Of a DNA stretch of 64,000 nucleotides, positions 11,327-22,200 are shown piece by piece. The DNA is from Clavaria fumosa (Eukaryota; Basidiomycota; Agaricomycetes; Agaricales; Clavariaceae). A program made the position numbers and the translations under genes. A model generated the notes under the pieces. It was not told the origin of the DNA and did no database searches. It saw nothing but the letters and a program-made list of their open reading frames with translations. The DNA lies in contig OX637797.1 of the NCBI GenBank assembly GCA_951802425.1, forward strand, positions 4,340,001-4,404,000. The letters run 5' to 3'. Position 1 is the stretch's first letter, and every line of letters starts with the position of its first letter.

Positions 11327-12425
11327 AGTCCTTGTGCAGATGGAGTATCTGCGCTTTCTTTCACTGCAAGCTAACCACTCAAGCTAGTCTTTTGAAATTT
11401 TGTGTGCCTATATCTACCCCTCTTATCCTCAATTTCCATGGTTTACATTTTCCCAAAACTCATTTCCCAATGCATGCCAAAGCTGCTGACCAACCCAGTC
11501 AAAATTCTCCCGTTTATCAAAACCAACCATAGGATTCCAAAACAATTGCAATGCTATACTGGGCCATCCCATACCTATCATATTCCATCCCTCTCTCCCC
11601 CCTCCCATCACCCACAAAGCAACAATTCCAGTTCTCACATCCTCACACAAGTTTGTACTTGTGGTGGCACCTAAATCAAATGGGATCACATTGAAAGATT
11701 GAGTATAGTGCATGAATAATACACCCTGACTTTGTTTCAATTACTCTGCCACATCCAGGACTACAGTTGCCTTCCTACAAACCTAAACAACACAAGTACC
11801 CCTACAAGTTTGCAGGCCTCACAGCACAAGATCTAACTGTGAAAATCTCTTGAAATTGATCATGGATGCTCTAAATGATGACCACTATCATATAACATGC
11901 TAAACAGACTAAACTGTTTTTCTGCGAATGGTCCCTTGTTGCTCCTATCCAAACAGCATAGTCCTTGTGCAGATGGAGTATCTGCGCTTTCTTTCACTGC
12001 AAGCTAACCACTCAAGCTAGTCTTTTGAAATTTTGTGTGCCTATATCTACCCCTCTTATCCTCAATTTCCATGGTTTACATTTTCCCAAAACTCATTTCC
12101 CAATGCATGCCAAAGCTGCTGACCAACCCAGTCAAAATTCTCCCGTTTATCAAAACCAACCGTAGGATTCCAAAACAATTGCAATGCTATACTGGGCCAT
12201 CCCATACCTATCATATTCCATCCCTCTCTCCCCCCTCCCATCACCCACAAAGCAACAATTCCAGTTCTCACATCCTCACACAAGTTTGTACTTGTGGTGG
12301 CACCTAAATCAAATGGGATCACATTGAAAGATTGAGTATAGTGCATGAATAATACACCCTGACTTTGTTTCAATTACTCTGCCACATCCAGGACTACAGT
12401 TGCCTTCCTACAAACCTAAACAACA
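11321..12425. repeat. Tandem direct repeat, period 633 bp
   Basis: A roughly 470-bp block beginning AGCATAGTCCTTGTGCAG occurs at about 11321-11790 and again at 11954-12423 with almost no differences. About 160 bp of different sequence (11791-11953) lies between them. A third, more diverged copy begins at 47760. Confidence 0.85.
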
Positions 12426-13405
12426 CCCCGACAAGGACCCCACATGAAATATTCCCCAGAAAAAAAGTCCCCCCTTTTAGCCCTCACTATGTCTTTGATG
12501 ATGTGTACTCTCATTTGGTGCTTTTCCTCAAAACTTTTTTTTCACCACAAGAATTCATTTAGGGTTCCTGGGGTCTTCCAGCAAAATTTGAAATATAGTA
12601 GCTGTGAAGTAGTTATTAGAAGAACATATGCAGCTGACTGATAGCTGCATATATGAATGTTGATGTTGTCATGTCATGAGGTGGGTCACATGGTGATGCT
12701 TGTGACCCTGGGTAATACTGGTAATGTGAATAAGACTAATGTATTCATGTGGCATAATGTGCCAGATGAAGGGATTGTGCCATGGCATATCATACATAGT
12801 ATTGGAGGCGCTGGTGTGCCATCATTGTTGTTAGCTGCTGGTGCATCATCATTGTTGTTAGCTGCTGGTGTTAGGATGGCTTACCTAAGCCATCCCAAAG
12901 AGGAGTTGTGGAGAAACTGGGGAGGCTTGTTGGAAGGCCACTTGACCTGTGGCTGAGAGTCAGATTACTTAATCCCCAAAGTCACCTGACCTGCTCCTTG
13001 GCATGTCACATGATCCAAGGGTCCAAGCATGAGAACACCAGCAAGTGCTGAAGCATTCACTATAAGTACTTCACCTTTTCCTTTTTTGTACTCTTTTCCC
13101 CTTATCTTAGTATTGTCATCATGACCTTACCCTTAAGTTGTGTGAGACCCAGTCTGTAATAATACTAAGATCTGCCCATCTGCCCTAGCCCTGTGTCCTA
13201 ACCCAGCTAGCCTAGACCCTTAATTTCAAACTGTGACACATTGTCACAGCTCAGCCCCTATCATCCTCTTCTCCTTTTCCTTGCCTGTGGTGTGTAACAG
13301 AACCACATGAAATTTTTACTGTGTGTAGATACACATGACCCAACCTGGAGGATGACTGTGACCCTCTCTGAGTGATACCAAGTGCCCAGCAACACCACCC
13401 ACCAC
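11954..13405. repeat. Dispersed repeat shared with 47760-49005
   Basis: The sequence is matched at 47760-49005, with a gap near 12355-12555 absent from the second copy. Both copies contain the same Ty3-type LTR start (TGTTAGGAT) preceded by the same flank. The repeat is therefore a duplicated block, not an independent LTR insertion. Short tandem TTGTTGTTAGCTGCTGGTG units precede the LTR at 12820-12868. Confidence 0.8.
12869..13203 (+). repeat. 5' LTR of the deleted Ty3 element
   Basis: Starts TGTTAGGATGGCTTACC and matches the 3' LTR at 15327 onward through '...gtgagacccagtct'. A TCCTAAC at 13197-13203 mirrors the TGTTAGGA start and is my best guess for the 3' edge. The edge is uncertain. Confidence 0.6.
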
Positions 13406-13447
13406 TCACTCAAGGCCTGGAACTTTATTTTACAGTGCCACAGATAG

Positions 13448-13870
13448 TGAATGGCACAGGTAACCCATGGGTAAATTTGACTGTACCCGTACCCGCACCT
13501 GACAGTACCCTTACCCATGGGTATGGGTCCACTAAACTGCCGGGTACGGGTACGGGTCTGTACTTCTAACTATGCTATGCACAAATACAATGGTGTCCCA
13601 CCCATCTGCCATCTCCTCCTCATCTCCTTCAACTTCAGCCAGTACTGTGACACCCATAACATCATTGTCCTTCACTAGACCTAACTTACTCCACATACCA
13701 ATGCAAATCAATGCCCAAGTTGACTGAGCTGACAGCCAAATCTGGACATGCAACAATAGGATCCATGCTGACTGGCTACCTGTGTACCCCTATGAAGGGT
13801 ACGGGTTTAGGAAGGGTCCAGAATCCATTACCCGTACCCGCACCTACCCATACCCATGAAGAAAACCCAT
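13448..13870. repeat. GGGTACGGGTA-rich segment, possible decayed MITE
   Basis: Clusters of (T)ACCCGTACCCG and ACGGGTACGGGT at 13480-13560 and again, in the other orientation, at 13797-13860 bracket an unrelated middle. The terminal words resemble those of the clean MITE at 14839-15127. I could not find matching ends or a target duplication. Confidence 0.35.
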
Positions 13871-13984
13871 GCAATTCACTAGCCATAGATTGATGCTGAC
13901 CTAGCTGTTGCCCCCTTCAATGGGTGAAAAGGAACTTTTGTATTTTCCTCTAATCCCTTCACCTCCTGTTTAAGGCAAACCTGA

Positions 13985-14400
13985 CTACCTATACTACAGA
14001 CCTGGTGAAGGTCCTCTTTGCTCTGAGCAAAATTGCTGGAGAAGGATTTGCTGTGGAATGAGCAAATATGAAGGTGGAAGAGATCCTGGGTAATGGTGAG
14101 GCCAGAACCTGGGCAGAATTTGTGGATGAGATGGAGCAGGCATTTGATAACCCAAATGACTGTGTGACTGCCCTTGTAGATGTTGCAGGGTTGAAACAGG
14201 CATGATGGCACCAGAGTTCTTTGGGAAATTTGAGATGCTGTTCTGACAGGCAGAGATGAGTGAAGAGAAGGACTCAGGAATCCTAGTCCATTGGCTGGAA
14301 TTGAACCTGAGTAGGAGGTTGGTGGAGTGGATCTATGGTGTCTCCCCAATGCCAGAGACTTATGGAGGATGGAAAGTGCTGGCTTGAATATGGCCAGCAC
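13985..14400 (+). pseudogene. Ty3 gag remnant
   Basis: The reading includes EILGNGEARTWAEFVDEMEQAFDN-type sequence typical of Ty3 gag (quoted within 14070-14160: TWAEFVDEMEQAF), then stop codons and frame changes through LVHWLELNLS-like sequence near 14290. Gag forms the particle that packages the element RNA. Several stops make it non-functional. Confidence 0.6.
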
Positions 14401-14402
14401 CC

Positions 14403-15300
14403 ATGGAATGGGGACTCCACCCACCCTTGGAGGTAAACCCTGCTGCAGATGAGTGGATGGCTAAGCTCACAGAGTCCCAAAGAGCAGCCAAGGAAGCAAT
14501 GGAGAAAGCAGCAGCAGCAATGAAGAGGAGCTATGATGTTGGAAAGTGTCTGAGCCATGAGTACTCTACAGAAGACCTGGTTTGGCTGGATACCTGGAAC
14601 CTGAAAATGGACTGGCCCTCCAAGAAGCTTGACCATCAGTGAGCAGGACCCTTCACAATTGAGGAGAAGGTGGGACCAGCAGGGTATTTGCTCAGACTCC
14701 CCTGGGTGTGGCACATCCATCAGGTCTTCAACAAGTTGCTGTTGATGCCATACCATCCCCCTTCCTTCCCTTCTCAGAACCTGCCTCCCCCTCCACCCCA
14801 TACAATTGACAATGACCACCTGGAGTATGATGTGGAGGTAGGGTGTGACATGGGTAAACCTGCAGGTATCTCAATGCTGACCCGTAACCGCACCCGGAAT
14901 GTACCCATACCTGTACCCAGCGGGTTTACCCATCAAAATGAGCCCTAGAACATTGAAAATGGACAAGAATTGAGTGAGGTATGCTTGAAACAGTGGTTTC
15001 AGATTGTTATAAGCATATCTCAACCAATTCCTGTCTGTTTTGGATGTTCTAGGGCTTATTTTAAAGCGCACGGGTAGCAGAATACTTACCTGTACCCTAC
15101 CCGTACCCGTACCCATGTCACACCCTATGTGGAGGTGATCCTTGATGTCAAGAAGGTGGGGCATGGGTGAAGTACTTGGTGAAGTGGTTAGGATACCCAG
15201 TGGAGGAAAACACTTGGGAGCCCTGAACCTCACTAATGTAACATTGCTTCTCTGGAATTTCTTCCTCTCCCACCCTGACAAGGCCAAGCTAGCTGGTCAG
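14403..15300 (+). pseudogene. Ty3 integrase C-terminus with chromodomain, split by a MITE
   Basis: 14403-14640 reads MAKLTESQRAAKEAMEKAAA and then DLVWLDTWNLKMDWPSKKL, the GPY/F-type end of Ty3 integrase. A TGA stands at the position after LDHQ (14640). The frame continues with GPFTIEEKVGPAGYLLRLPW and HQVFNKLLLMPYHPP. After the 289-bp insertion at 14839-15127, the plus strand resumes with VILDVKKVGHG and KYLVKWLGYPVEENTWEP, a chromodomain. Chromodomains tether integration to modified histone tails. Confidence 0.75.
14839..15127. mobile_element. hAT-type MITE with 18-bp TIRs and 8-bp target duplication
   Basis: Perfect 18-base terminal inverted repeats, TAGGGTGTGACATGGGTA at 14839-14856 and its complement at 15110-15127. 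They are flanked by TGTGGAGG at 14831-14838 and 15128-15135. An 8-bp target duplication and a TAGGG start are hAT-superfamily features. It has no coding capacity; the interior holds GGGTACGGGT-like words near each end. It sits inside the chromodomain of the host Ty3 element, so it is younger than that element. Confidence 0.9.
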
Positions 15301-15311
15301 GACACCCAGCC

Positions 15312-15620
15312 TTAAGAGGGGGGTGATGTTAGGATCACTTACCTAAGCCATCCCAAAGAGGAGTTGTAGAGAAACTGGGGAGGCTTGTTGGAAGGTCACA
15401 TGACCTGTGGCTGAGGGTCAGATTACATAATCCCCAAAGTCACCTGACCTGTGCCTTGGCATGTCACATGATCCAAGGGTCCAAGCATGGGAATGCCAGC
15501 AAGTGCTGAAGCAATCAGTATATATACTTTCACTTTTCCTTTTTTGTACTCTTTTCCCCTCATCTTAGTATTGTTGTCATGACCTTACCTTTAAGTTTTG
15601 TGAGACCCAGTCTGATAGAG
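15312..15620 (+). repeat. Polypurine tract and 3' LTR of the deleted Ty3 element
   Basis: AAGAGGGGGGTGA at 15314-15326 is directly followed by TGTTAGGATCACTTACC, the same start as the LTR at 12869. The tract primes plus-strand DNA synthesis in LTR retrotransposons. LTR similarity ends at about 15620 ('gacccagtct'). Confidence 0.75.
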
Positions 15621-16436
15621 ATGCACCAGAGTTAGTTCATGATCAGCTTGAGGTGTCAGAAGGTCATTTAGTTTATCATCATCATCAGTGACCAAAGGCT
15701 CAGACTCTTCATCATGGTCCAGAGGTCCAGACACACTCAGAGTGGCCTCAGTTGGTTCTGGGATCTCATGTCAAGGCTGATCTTCAGCAGGGTGATAATG
15801 GTAGTGAAGGCAGGTATTGTGACTCTGCTTATACTCCATTCAGAGACATGCACAGTAATCAGGATGGGTCCAGTGGGCATGAGTTGTCACAAGACACTGG
15901 CCATCACATGGGCATGATTGAGGTCACAGGCTGCAGGTTTTCACCACCATGCAGGGCTTGCTGGAGATGCACACCCCCCTTCCAAGGGACATTGGAGAAG
16001 ATGTGCTAGGCTCTCACACCAGCCAGGATGTTGCATGCCACTGACCCTGAGTACTGGCCTGCAAGCGAGGTGCCAAATTGGCAGAGGGACTCAGAAGCTG
16101 GCAGGCAGTCTTGCACTGGGACACTATTTGTGAAGCACAAATTGAGGTAAGCAGTGATGCCACAGTTGTGACTCTGCCCAGGACACAGCTAGGGCGATAG
16201 ACACTGCATCATTTCCCAATGGCAGAGGTGAGATCACCAATTCCATTGGAGATGCTGGCCCATTGTTCACAGATGCAGGGTCAGCCACATTCAACTGGCC
16301 TGCTGGGGTGCTGGCAGGAGCTGGGACCATGGCCTCAATATGACCAACCATGATGGCAATGAGGGCAGTTGCAATGATTGACTCAGAGTGTGACAATGGC
16401 ATTGAACAAGGGAGTGAAGGGAGCAACTTCCTTTCT
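15621..16436. other. Unassigned CpG-poor sequence
   Basis: Contains open frames of 60-107 codons on both strands (for example minus 16124-16447) without any recognisable domain. Probably a decayed repeat. Confidence 0.4.
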
Positions 16437-16440
16437 AGGC

Positions 16441-16943
16441 AACCCATAAAAACCCAACAACAAAATCAAGAATACCCAGTCACCTAGTACCATAGTCCTT
16501 ACAAGAGCCTCTTAACTACCATATCTACACTTCCAAACCACCTACCCATACTAGAGCAGAGCAGAGAACAGCAAAATAAAGCCAAAAACTGAATGTTAAC
16601 CAATGCCAGCAGTCACCAGACCGAAGATGCAGGGAGCAGCAGGACTACATGAACACAACCCCCCCATACTGACCACCAGGACACACCCTGCCAGTCAAAA
16701 TCATGAATGACAACACCACCTGAGCCAGGGCCATCCCTCAAAAGATCCGGACTCAATGGTATGTTGAGTAGGTAGTTCTATATAGAGGGATCTGCCCTCT
16801 CTGTACAGTTGTGACATCATATATATAGGTGAGTGGCCCTCCAGGGGCTGCTGATGTAAGCATAGCCAAGCGGCTGTGCTTGTTGAACTGGATATGGTAT
16901 GTAGGTTATGTGATAGGAAATATAGAAGGCCTGGGGCCTTACA
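16441..16943 (-). repeat. Probable 3' LTR of a minus-strand Ty3 element
   Basis: On the minus strand a purine-rich tract CCAGTGGGGGAGGG (16957-16944) is followed by TGTAAGGCCCCAGGCC, a plausible LTR start. The distal edge shares the words ACTTCCTTTCTAGGCAACC and GTACC-TAGTCCTAA-like sequence with 21505-21600, where the opposite end of the element lies. The exact edge is uncertain. Confidence 0.5.
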
Positions 16944-17242
16944 CCCTCCCCCACTGGAGAGGCCCCTAACCAGAGATGATGCACAGGCAGTGCAGGATGA
17001 CAAGCAGGATTGTAAAATAATATTAAAGGGGTGCGTCCCCTTGGGCAGAGTTGTCACCATGTCACCAGGTGCAATCCCCTCCTGGGGCCTTTGCCTGGTG
17101 CTGATGGGTCCAGCCTGGTGGTCTGTGTGACCTGCCCCCAGTTGGACAGTGTGTCACAAGTGGCACACCCTGGTGGGGGTGCCCCAAGTGCCACTGTCTC
17201 GTCCTGTGGGGTAGGCAATTTTTTTTAAAAAGGCTTGGATGC

Positions 17243-19260
17243 CTAGTCCGAGCCCTGCTCATAGTCGCATGGTGGCCTGCCCTCATCATTGCTCCAGTTG
17301 GGCAATGACACAACAGGCCTCTTTGCAGCCTTAGTGGCTGATGACTTAGCTGCTTTCTTTTTTTGTTTTGAGAGGGCCCTGCGCCCTCTGTTTGGGATAT
17401 TGTTAAACCTCCAATAGGCAGCCCTAGGGGGTTTCAGACAGTGGATGTACTTCCACTGTCTTCCAGGGGCAGGTTGCCCCTCCGTTTGTCCCCTGTCCTC
17501 TCCCCCACCCAGAGGCAGCACAGATGTGTGCTGTGCCCTATGCACTCTAGCAGTGCATACATTTGGGGGGGTATGGGAGGCTTCTCCCATTCAGCCAGCA
17601 CTAGCTGGATGTCATCATCAAAGGGGGCATTCCCCTTTCACATGTACTTGTGTGGGTACATGAGTACAAATTCATCTCAGAGCTTCTTCAACAGACACTC
17701 TGGCATCAGCAAATTCCTTGATCGTCTGTGCAACTGTCAGTGTTACTTTTGTGGTCCAGAGTCTGGACCATCACACAGGGAGGACTCTCCCTTTGATGGC
17801 CTGCTCATATGCCCCCTTTGAGACAAAGAGGGCCATGGCCATGGCCAGGAACAGGCATTGCATCCAGGCCTGGGATGGCACGCATGCCATTATGGTGTGC
17901 CAGATGGCCACCTTGCATGCAAAAGACAGGGGTGAGTCCCCATCTTTATCAATGCCAAGGATGGCCACTCTGCCCATCCTTATTTCCTCAACATCGCAGT
18001 GCAGGTCTGACACTGCGCCTCTGTCACCTTTTGGATTCATAGGGGGAATTTCCCCCTTCTCTCCTACAAAGGAGAGCCACAACTCTTGGGGGAGCAACAG
18101 CTCCCCAACATCTATAAACTCCCTCATGGGAGGCACAACTACTCTCATCATTGCCAGCAGCAATGTCTGGTACAATGGATAGGAGGGTACTCCCCCTCCT
18201 GTGACTTCTGAGGGTCCTGTCCTCAGGGATGGGTTGCCCATCCCTCCACTCTCTCACAACATCTACCCTTGCAGATGGCAGGCTACCTGGTCTGCTGATT
18301 TCTTGACCCTGGCAGGAACTCTCCAGTTCCTCACCAGCCAGTCCTCAACTGGCATAGGTGGCTTAGCTGCTGTGGCATTCTTCTGGGCCTCCTTGACAGC
18401 CCATCACATCTTCATCATGGCAGTCATATCATAACTGCCGTCAGGCACTCCATGATGCACCTATTGGTTGAGGGCAATCACCTCCTCAACTGTCTTCAAC
18501 TTGACAACCCATGCACCAGGTTTCATGGACACCCCAGATGGCCAAGGGTAGCCATCTGGAGCTCTGTCTGGTTGAGGGGCATTAAAGGGATAACCCCTTG
18601 TCAGAGGTGTGAGAACCATCTCTGAGAAAGTTCATTTATGCCTCAGTGAGGCATCAGGATTCTGCTGACTGACACCAGCAGGTGGAAGAGGGGGATATCC
18701 CTCTTCAAAACTCATGGGGACATCAATGTCCCCTGTAGGCAGTGCTATGTCCGCATACAAGACAGTGGTGCAGGCCCATTTTGGGTCCCACTCCAAGGGG
18801 TCCCTTTCAGGTCCCTTTCCCTTTGCTGTGGTTCACAGTGCGGCAAGTTCCTCGCCAACCTTTCTGTCAAGGAGAGAATCTTCTCCTGTGCCCCTCTAAG
18901 GTCTTCTTCAACTTTGTCCAAATTATCATAAGCTTTTTCAAGCTTTTGCTGATGAACACAAAGGGCACTGCCCTTCTCATTATCCTTGCACAAGTCTTCC
19001 AGCTTGCACTGCATCACCTCAAGCCCCAGCCTGAGTTTGTGCTTAGCACTTTCCTGCACTTCCTTAAGTGTTTGCTGAAACACTTCATCCAAGTGCAACA
19101 GCAACTCGAAGATGTGACAATGGAACCTGATGCACTGAGGGCACCAGGATCTGTGAGTGATCGCATGAATTATGTGGTCTTGGACCCAGGGGAGGGCCTC
19201 CTCCCCTTGTGACAATAATGGCTGGGACAACCCAGCCATTCTGATGATGCTCATCAGCAA
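17243..19260 (-). pseudogene. Coiled-coil extra ORF downstream of a Ty3 pol, decayed
   Basis: On the minus strand, after the Ty3 integrase end, a frame at 18745-19260 contains long Glu/Lys/Leu-rich helices (LHLDEVFQQTLKEVQESAKHK, EEDLRGAQEKILSLTERLA) predicted as coiled coil. Decayed frames continue at 17771-18257. A basic tail at 17243-17590 has RRALSKQKKKAAKSSATKAAK. All have the same direction as pol and precede the probable 3' LTR, so this looks like an additional protein of the element. Several stops and shifts interrupt it. No database family recognised. It could also be a host fragment captured by the element. Confidence 0.45.
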
Positions 19261-19618
19261 TGAGTTTCCTGGTGCAAGGCCAGGGACAGCAGCAGCAGGG
19301 ATAGCATGAGGAGATGGGGTCTCCCCATCAGATCATCCATGGTTATGGTTGATGGAGAAATAAGAAAAAGAGGGTGGACCCTCTTAAGGTTTTGTACCTG
19401 AGCCACCATGTGACTCAATCACTGTGGCTAATGACCCTGCGGTCTGGCTCAATCGTGTTTACCACTCTGCATGGGTGCTCTGTCTGCACTCTGCTCAAGG
19501 GTGCCTAGGCAGTGCCCTCCACAATTCCACCCCTTGCAATTCAAGGTAGTCTAGAGCTGCTAGCTCTTTGACTCCCATATACAGCTCCCAAGTTGTATCC
19601 CCAAGGTTCCATTGGACC
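19261..19618. other. Decayed junction between Ty3 pol and the extra ORF
   Basis: CpG-poor sequence with stops in every frame. It lies between the chromodomain-like end of pol and the coiled-coil frame. No separate feature seen. Confidence 0.4.
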
Positions 19619-21486
19619 TCACATTCTAGGTGGCATCAACCAGCCATTCCTCCTTTGGATCCATTCCAAAGTCATAAAAGACTTTCACTTCACAGTGCAG
19701 AAACAACATGTTGTTGTTTGGCTCATGTCACTGTAGCCAGCTGACATGGAATGTCAGGTGGATTCTCCTTGACTTTAGTGAGTCAGGGAGCTCCAGCTCA
19801 TATGTGGATGATTCTGGTCTACATGACCATATTGGGTAAGGCCCAATAAACTAATTCTCCCTCTCTAAATGGGTGCTCTTCCTGTCTATGCTGATTAGCA
19901 TAAAACGTCTGGTGGATGCAACTTTCTATGATCATGTCATGTGCCATTGAAAGGTTGAGTGCAGCCTTCTCTGCGAACATCCTTACTCCTCTGGGCACAG
20001 CCTGGAGGTTGTCTGGCAACTCTGCCATCATCTGGGGCATATACCCATAGGTTAATTCAAATAGGGTGAACCCCATAGACATGCTTATTGATGTGTTAAT
20101 GGCGAACTTGACCATTGGGATTCGCTCCGCCCAATCTGTCTGGTCTGGCTGGACCACAGATCAGATCAACTGCTCCATCACTCCATCTGTCTGCAGATGG
20201 AAAGCTGTGGACATCCACAGCTTAACACTGAGTAATTGGTGAGTTTCCTGCCAAAAGGCAGATGTGAATCTAGGATCATGGTTGGACACAATTGATCCTG
20301 GCAACCCATGTAGTCTCACTACATGTGTTAGAAAGAGCCAGGCTAGCTCTGCTGCCATTACCAACATGGTGACTGGTACTAGGTGTACCAGTGAGGTGAG
20401 GTGGCAAATCACCACCCAGAGGTAGTCCACCTCTTTTGACATAGGAAATGGACCTACAAAGTCCATTCCTATTGATTCCCAGGGCCACCTGGGAATTGGG
20501 AGGGTATGTAGAAGCCCTTGCAGCTTCTGAGGGGAAGTCTTGCTTGTTTGGCACATGTCACATGACGAGCAAAACTTCTCAATGTCCTTAGACACTGATG
20601 GCCACCAATAATAGCAGTGGACATAGTCCATTGTTATCTGCAACCCCATGTGTCCTAGGACTGCATGGGCCTCCTGGATCACTATTCCAGGGATGCTTTT
20701 CCCTTCATGAAGGGTATGAGGCACACAGAGCACCTCATCTCCTTTTCTGTTCTCCACAAAGATCAGGTCATCCCTGATCTTGAAACTGGTGTAATTCCCT
20801 GGTTTTTCCTGTATTATTTTAAACAGGTGATCCTGTTTGTAGCCATCACAGATGCTTTGCAGCACCCTGTCATTCCCCCCTTCCACACAGGGCCTTAACG
20901 GCACAAGCGTCTTGTCCCATACATCCCTGTCTGCTTGGGGCTCAGGCAGCAGCTGCTCCGCAGCAGGTGCGTGTACTTGTAGTGCGCGCACCTCCTCCAG
21001 GCATCTGTGGGGCAGCTTGTCCCCTTCTTGGTCATGGTGAATATCTGCCTTCACATACTCATGATCTGGATGAATCTCATCTGTTGCATCACTCATATGG
21101 TAACATGAAAGGCAATCCACAACTTTGTTGTGCTTGCCTTTAATGTAAGTAATGGAGTAGTCAAACCTCTCCATATATTCCATCCACCTGGCCTGCCAGC
21201 CAGACAAGTGCATTTGGTTCTTGAAGAACCCCAGTGCTTCATGGTCCATGACCACATTGATCTGTCTGCCAAGGAGTTTATCCTCCCATTTCTGCAGTGA
21301 TTCAACAATTTCTAAGGCCTCCCAGTCCCAAGTTTTATAACTAAACTGGGCCAGGCTAAATCTTTTAGACATAAACCCTGCTGGGCAGCAGGTTTCCCAT
21401 GTCTTCCCCTGGCCATACATAGCCCCTACACCCAATACTGAGGTGTTGCACACAAGCCATATTGGCTCCTGTACTGCTGTGTCCAC
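19619..21486 (-). pseudogene. Ty3/Gypsy RNase H, integrase and chromodomain-like remnant
   Basis: The minus strand from 21486 starts inside RNase H (WLVCNTSVLGVGAMYGQG, where Asn replaces the usual catalytic Asp) and continues with LGRQINVVMDHEALGFF. The integrase has the zinc region (HAVLGHMG, then CSSCDMC), GMDFVGPFP with the first catalytic Asp, and IVSNHDPRFTSAFW where the second catalytic Asp is Asn. Then LQTDGVMEQLI carries the Glu before a stop at 20158. A second frame (19819-20157) gives the integrase C-terminus. FYDFGMDPKEEWLVDA-like sequence near 19620-19700 resembles a chromodomain start. Gag, protease and reverse transcriptase are absent; the 5' end runs straight into leader sequence at 21490. 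Confidence 0.85.
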
Positions 21487-21654
21487 CAGGTGTAATATTG
21501 GTGTTGGACTTCCTTTCTAGGCAACCACCATGACGCACACAAAAACACAGAATGAAAAACAGAAAAACGAGCTGGTGGCCCAGTACCTTAGTCCTAATAA
21601 CACACCCATGCTCTCCTGGTGTAATACTACCCTACCAACACCCAGAACGTCAAC

Positions 21655-21923
21655 ATAGATTGTGTAACTGCATGTTGTGTGTCAATATCGGGGGTTCAAA
21701 TGGTGGATATGCATAGGGTGAGTTTGCAAGGAGTTCCATGAGTATGGTGTTGTGGTCGCAAGTATTGTATGAAGGCAGGGGAAGTCCAGGAGGGCTCTGA
21801 AAAAAGACAGCAGGTTTCAGAAGTGCGCAGGGTGGTCTGCGAGGTGGTGAGTGGGTGTCAGGAGGTCCAGAGGTGTTGGTAGAGGCAGAATAGATAGGGA
21901 AAAATGGGTGGATCCTGGCATTA
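21655..21923 (-). repeat. LTR-like segment related to 51545-51817
   Basis: On the minus strand GAATGGGGGGTAA is followed by TGCCAGGATCCACCC. The diverged homologue at 51817 reads TGTCAGGACCCATTC. Both then share about 270 bp of similarity. A purine tract followed by TG suggests an LTR start in minus orientation. Boundaries on the far side are unclear. Confidence 0.45.
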
Positions 21924-21929
21924 CCCCCC

Positions 21930-22200
21930 ATTCAAGCCTCAAGCCCTGCAAGAGTGGAGATCATGTGACAAATTAGTCAGTGTGTTGTTTGTTGATCAGG
22001 TCACAACACCTGAAATTTTTCTCTAAGTCAAACCACCATGGCTGATTCCAGCATCCTCAAACACCAAGAAACCAAGCTTGAGCACAAAATGCGCATTTTT
22101 GAAGAAAAAGAAGCTGGCCTCGACCAGAGGATCCTGGAAGACTCCCTAGCTCATCAAAGGGTGGAACAAGCGTGATGCACGCACCTTCGAGGCAAGGTCG
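21930..22200 (+). other. Short helical reading frame and flank
   Basis: An ATG at 22038 opens a 45-codon frame, MADSSILKHQETKLEHKMRI and so on, ending at 22173-22175. It is rich in Glu, Lys and Leu and could be the start of a gag-like coiled coil. CpG content is slightly higher here than in the neighbours. No further support. Confidence 0.25.

Larger units (their letters stand above)
12869..15620 (+). mobile_element. Internally deleted Ty3/Gypsy element
   Basis: Order on the plus strand: 5' LTR (from 12869), a GGGTACGGGT-rich stretch, a gag remnant (about 13985-14400), then directly the C-terminal part of integrase with a chromodomain (14403-15300), a polypurine tract ending at 15326 and a 3' LTR (from 15327). 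Protease, reverse transcriptase, RNase H and the integrase core are missing. The gag-to-integrase junction is near 14400. The two LTRs are clearly related but differ at many positions, so this is an old copy. No target duplication was found. Confidence 0.7.

Noticed and set aside
13448..13870. A second complete hAT-type MITE
   Set aside because: GGGTACGGGT words occur at both sides, but terminal inverted repeats and an 8-bp duplication could not be matched.
15708..16447. Open frames on both strands as genes
   Set aside because: No motif, no consistent splice pattern and no repeat partner; treated as unassigned.
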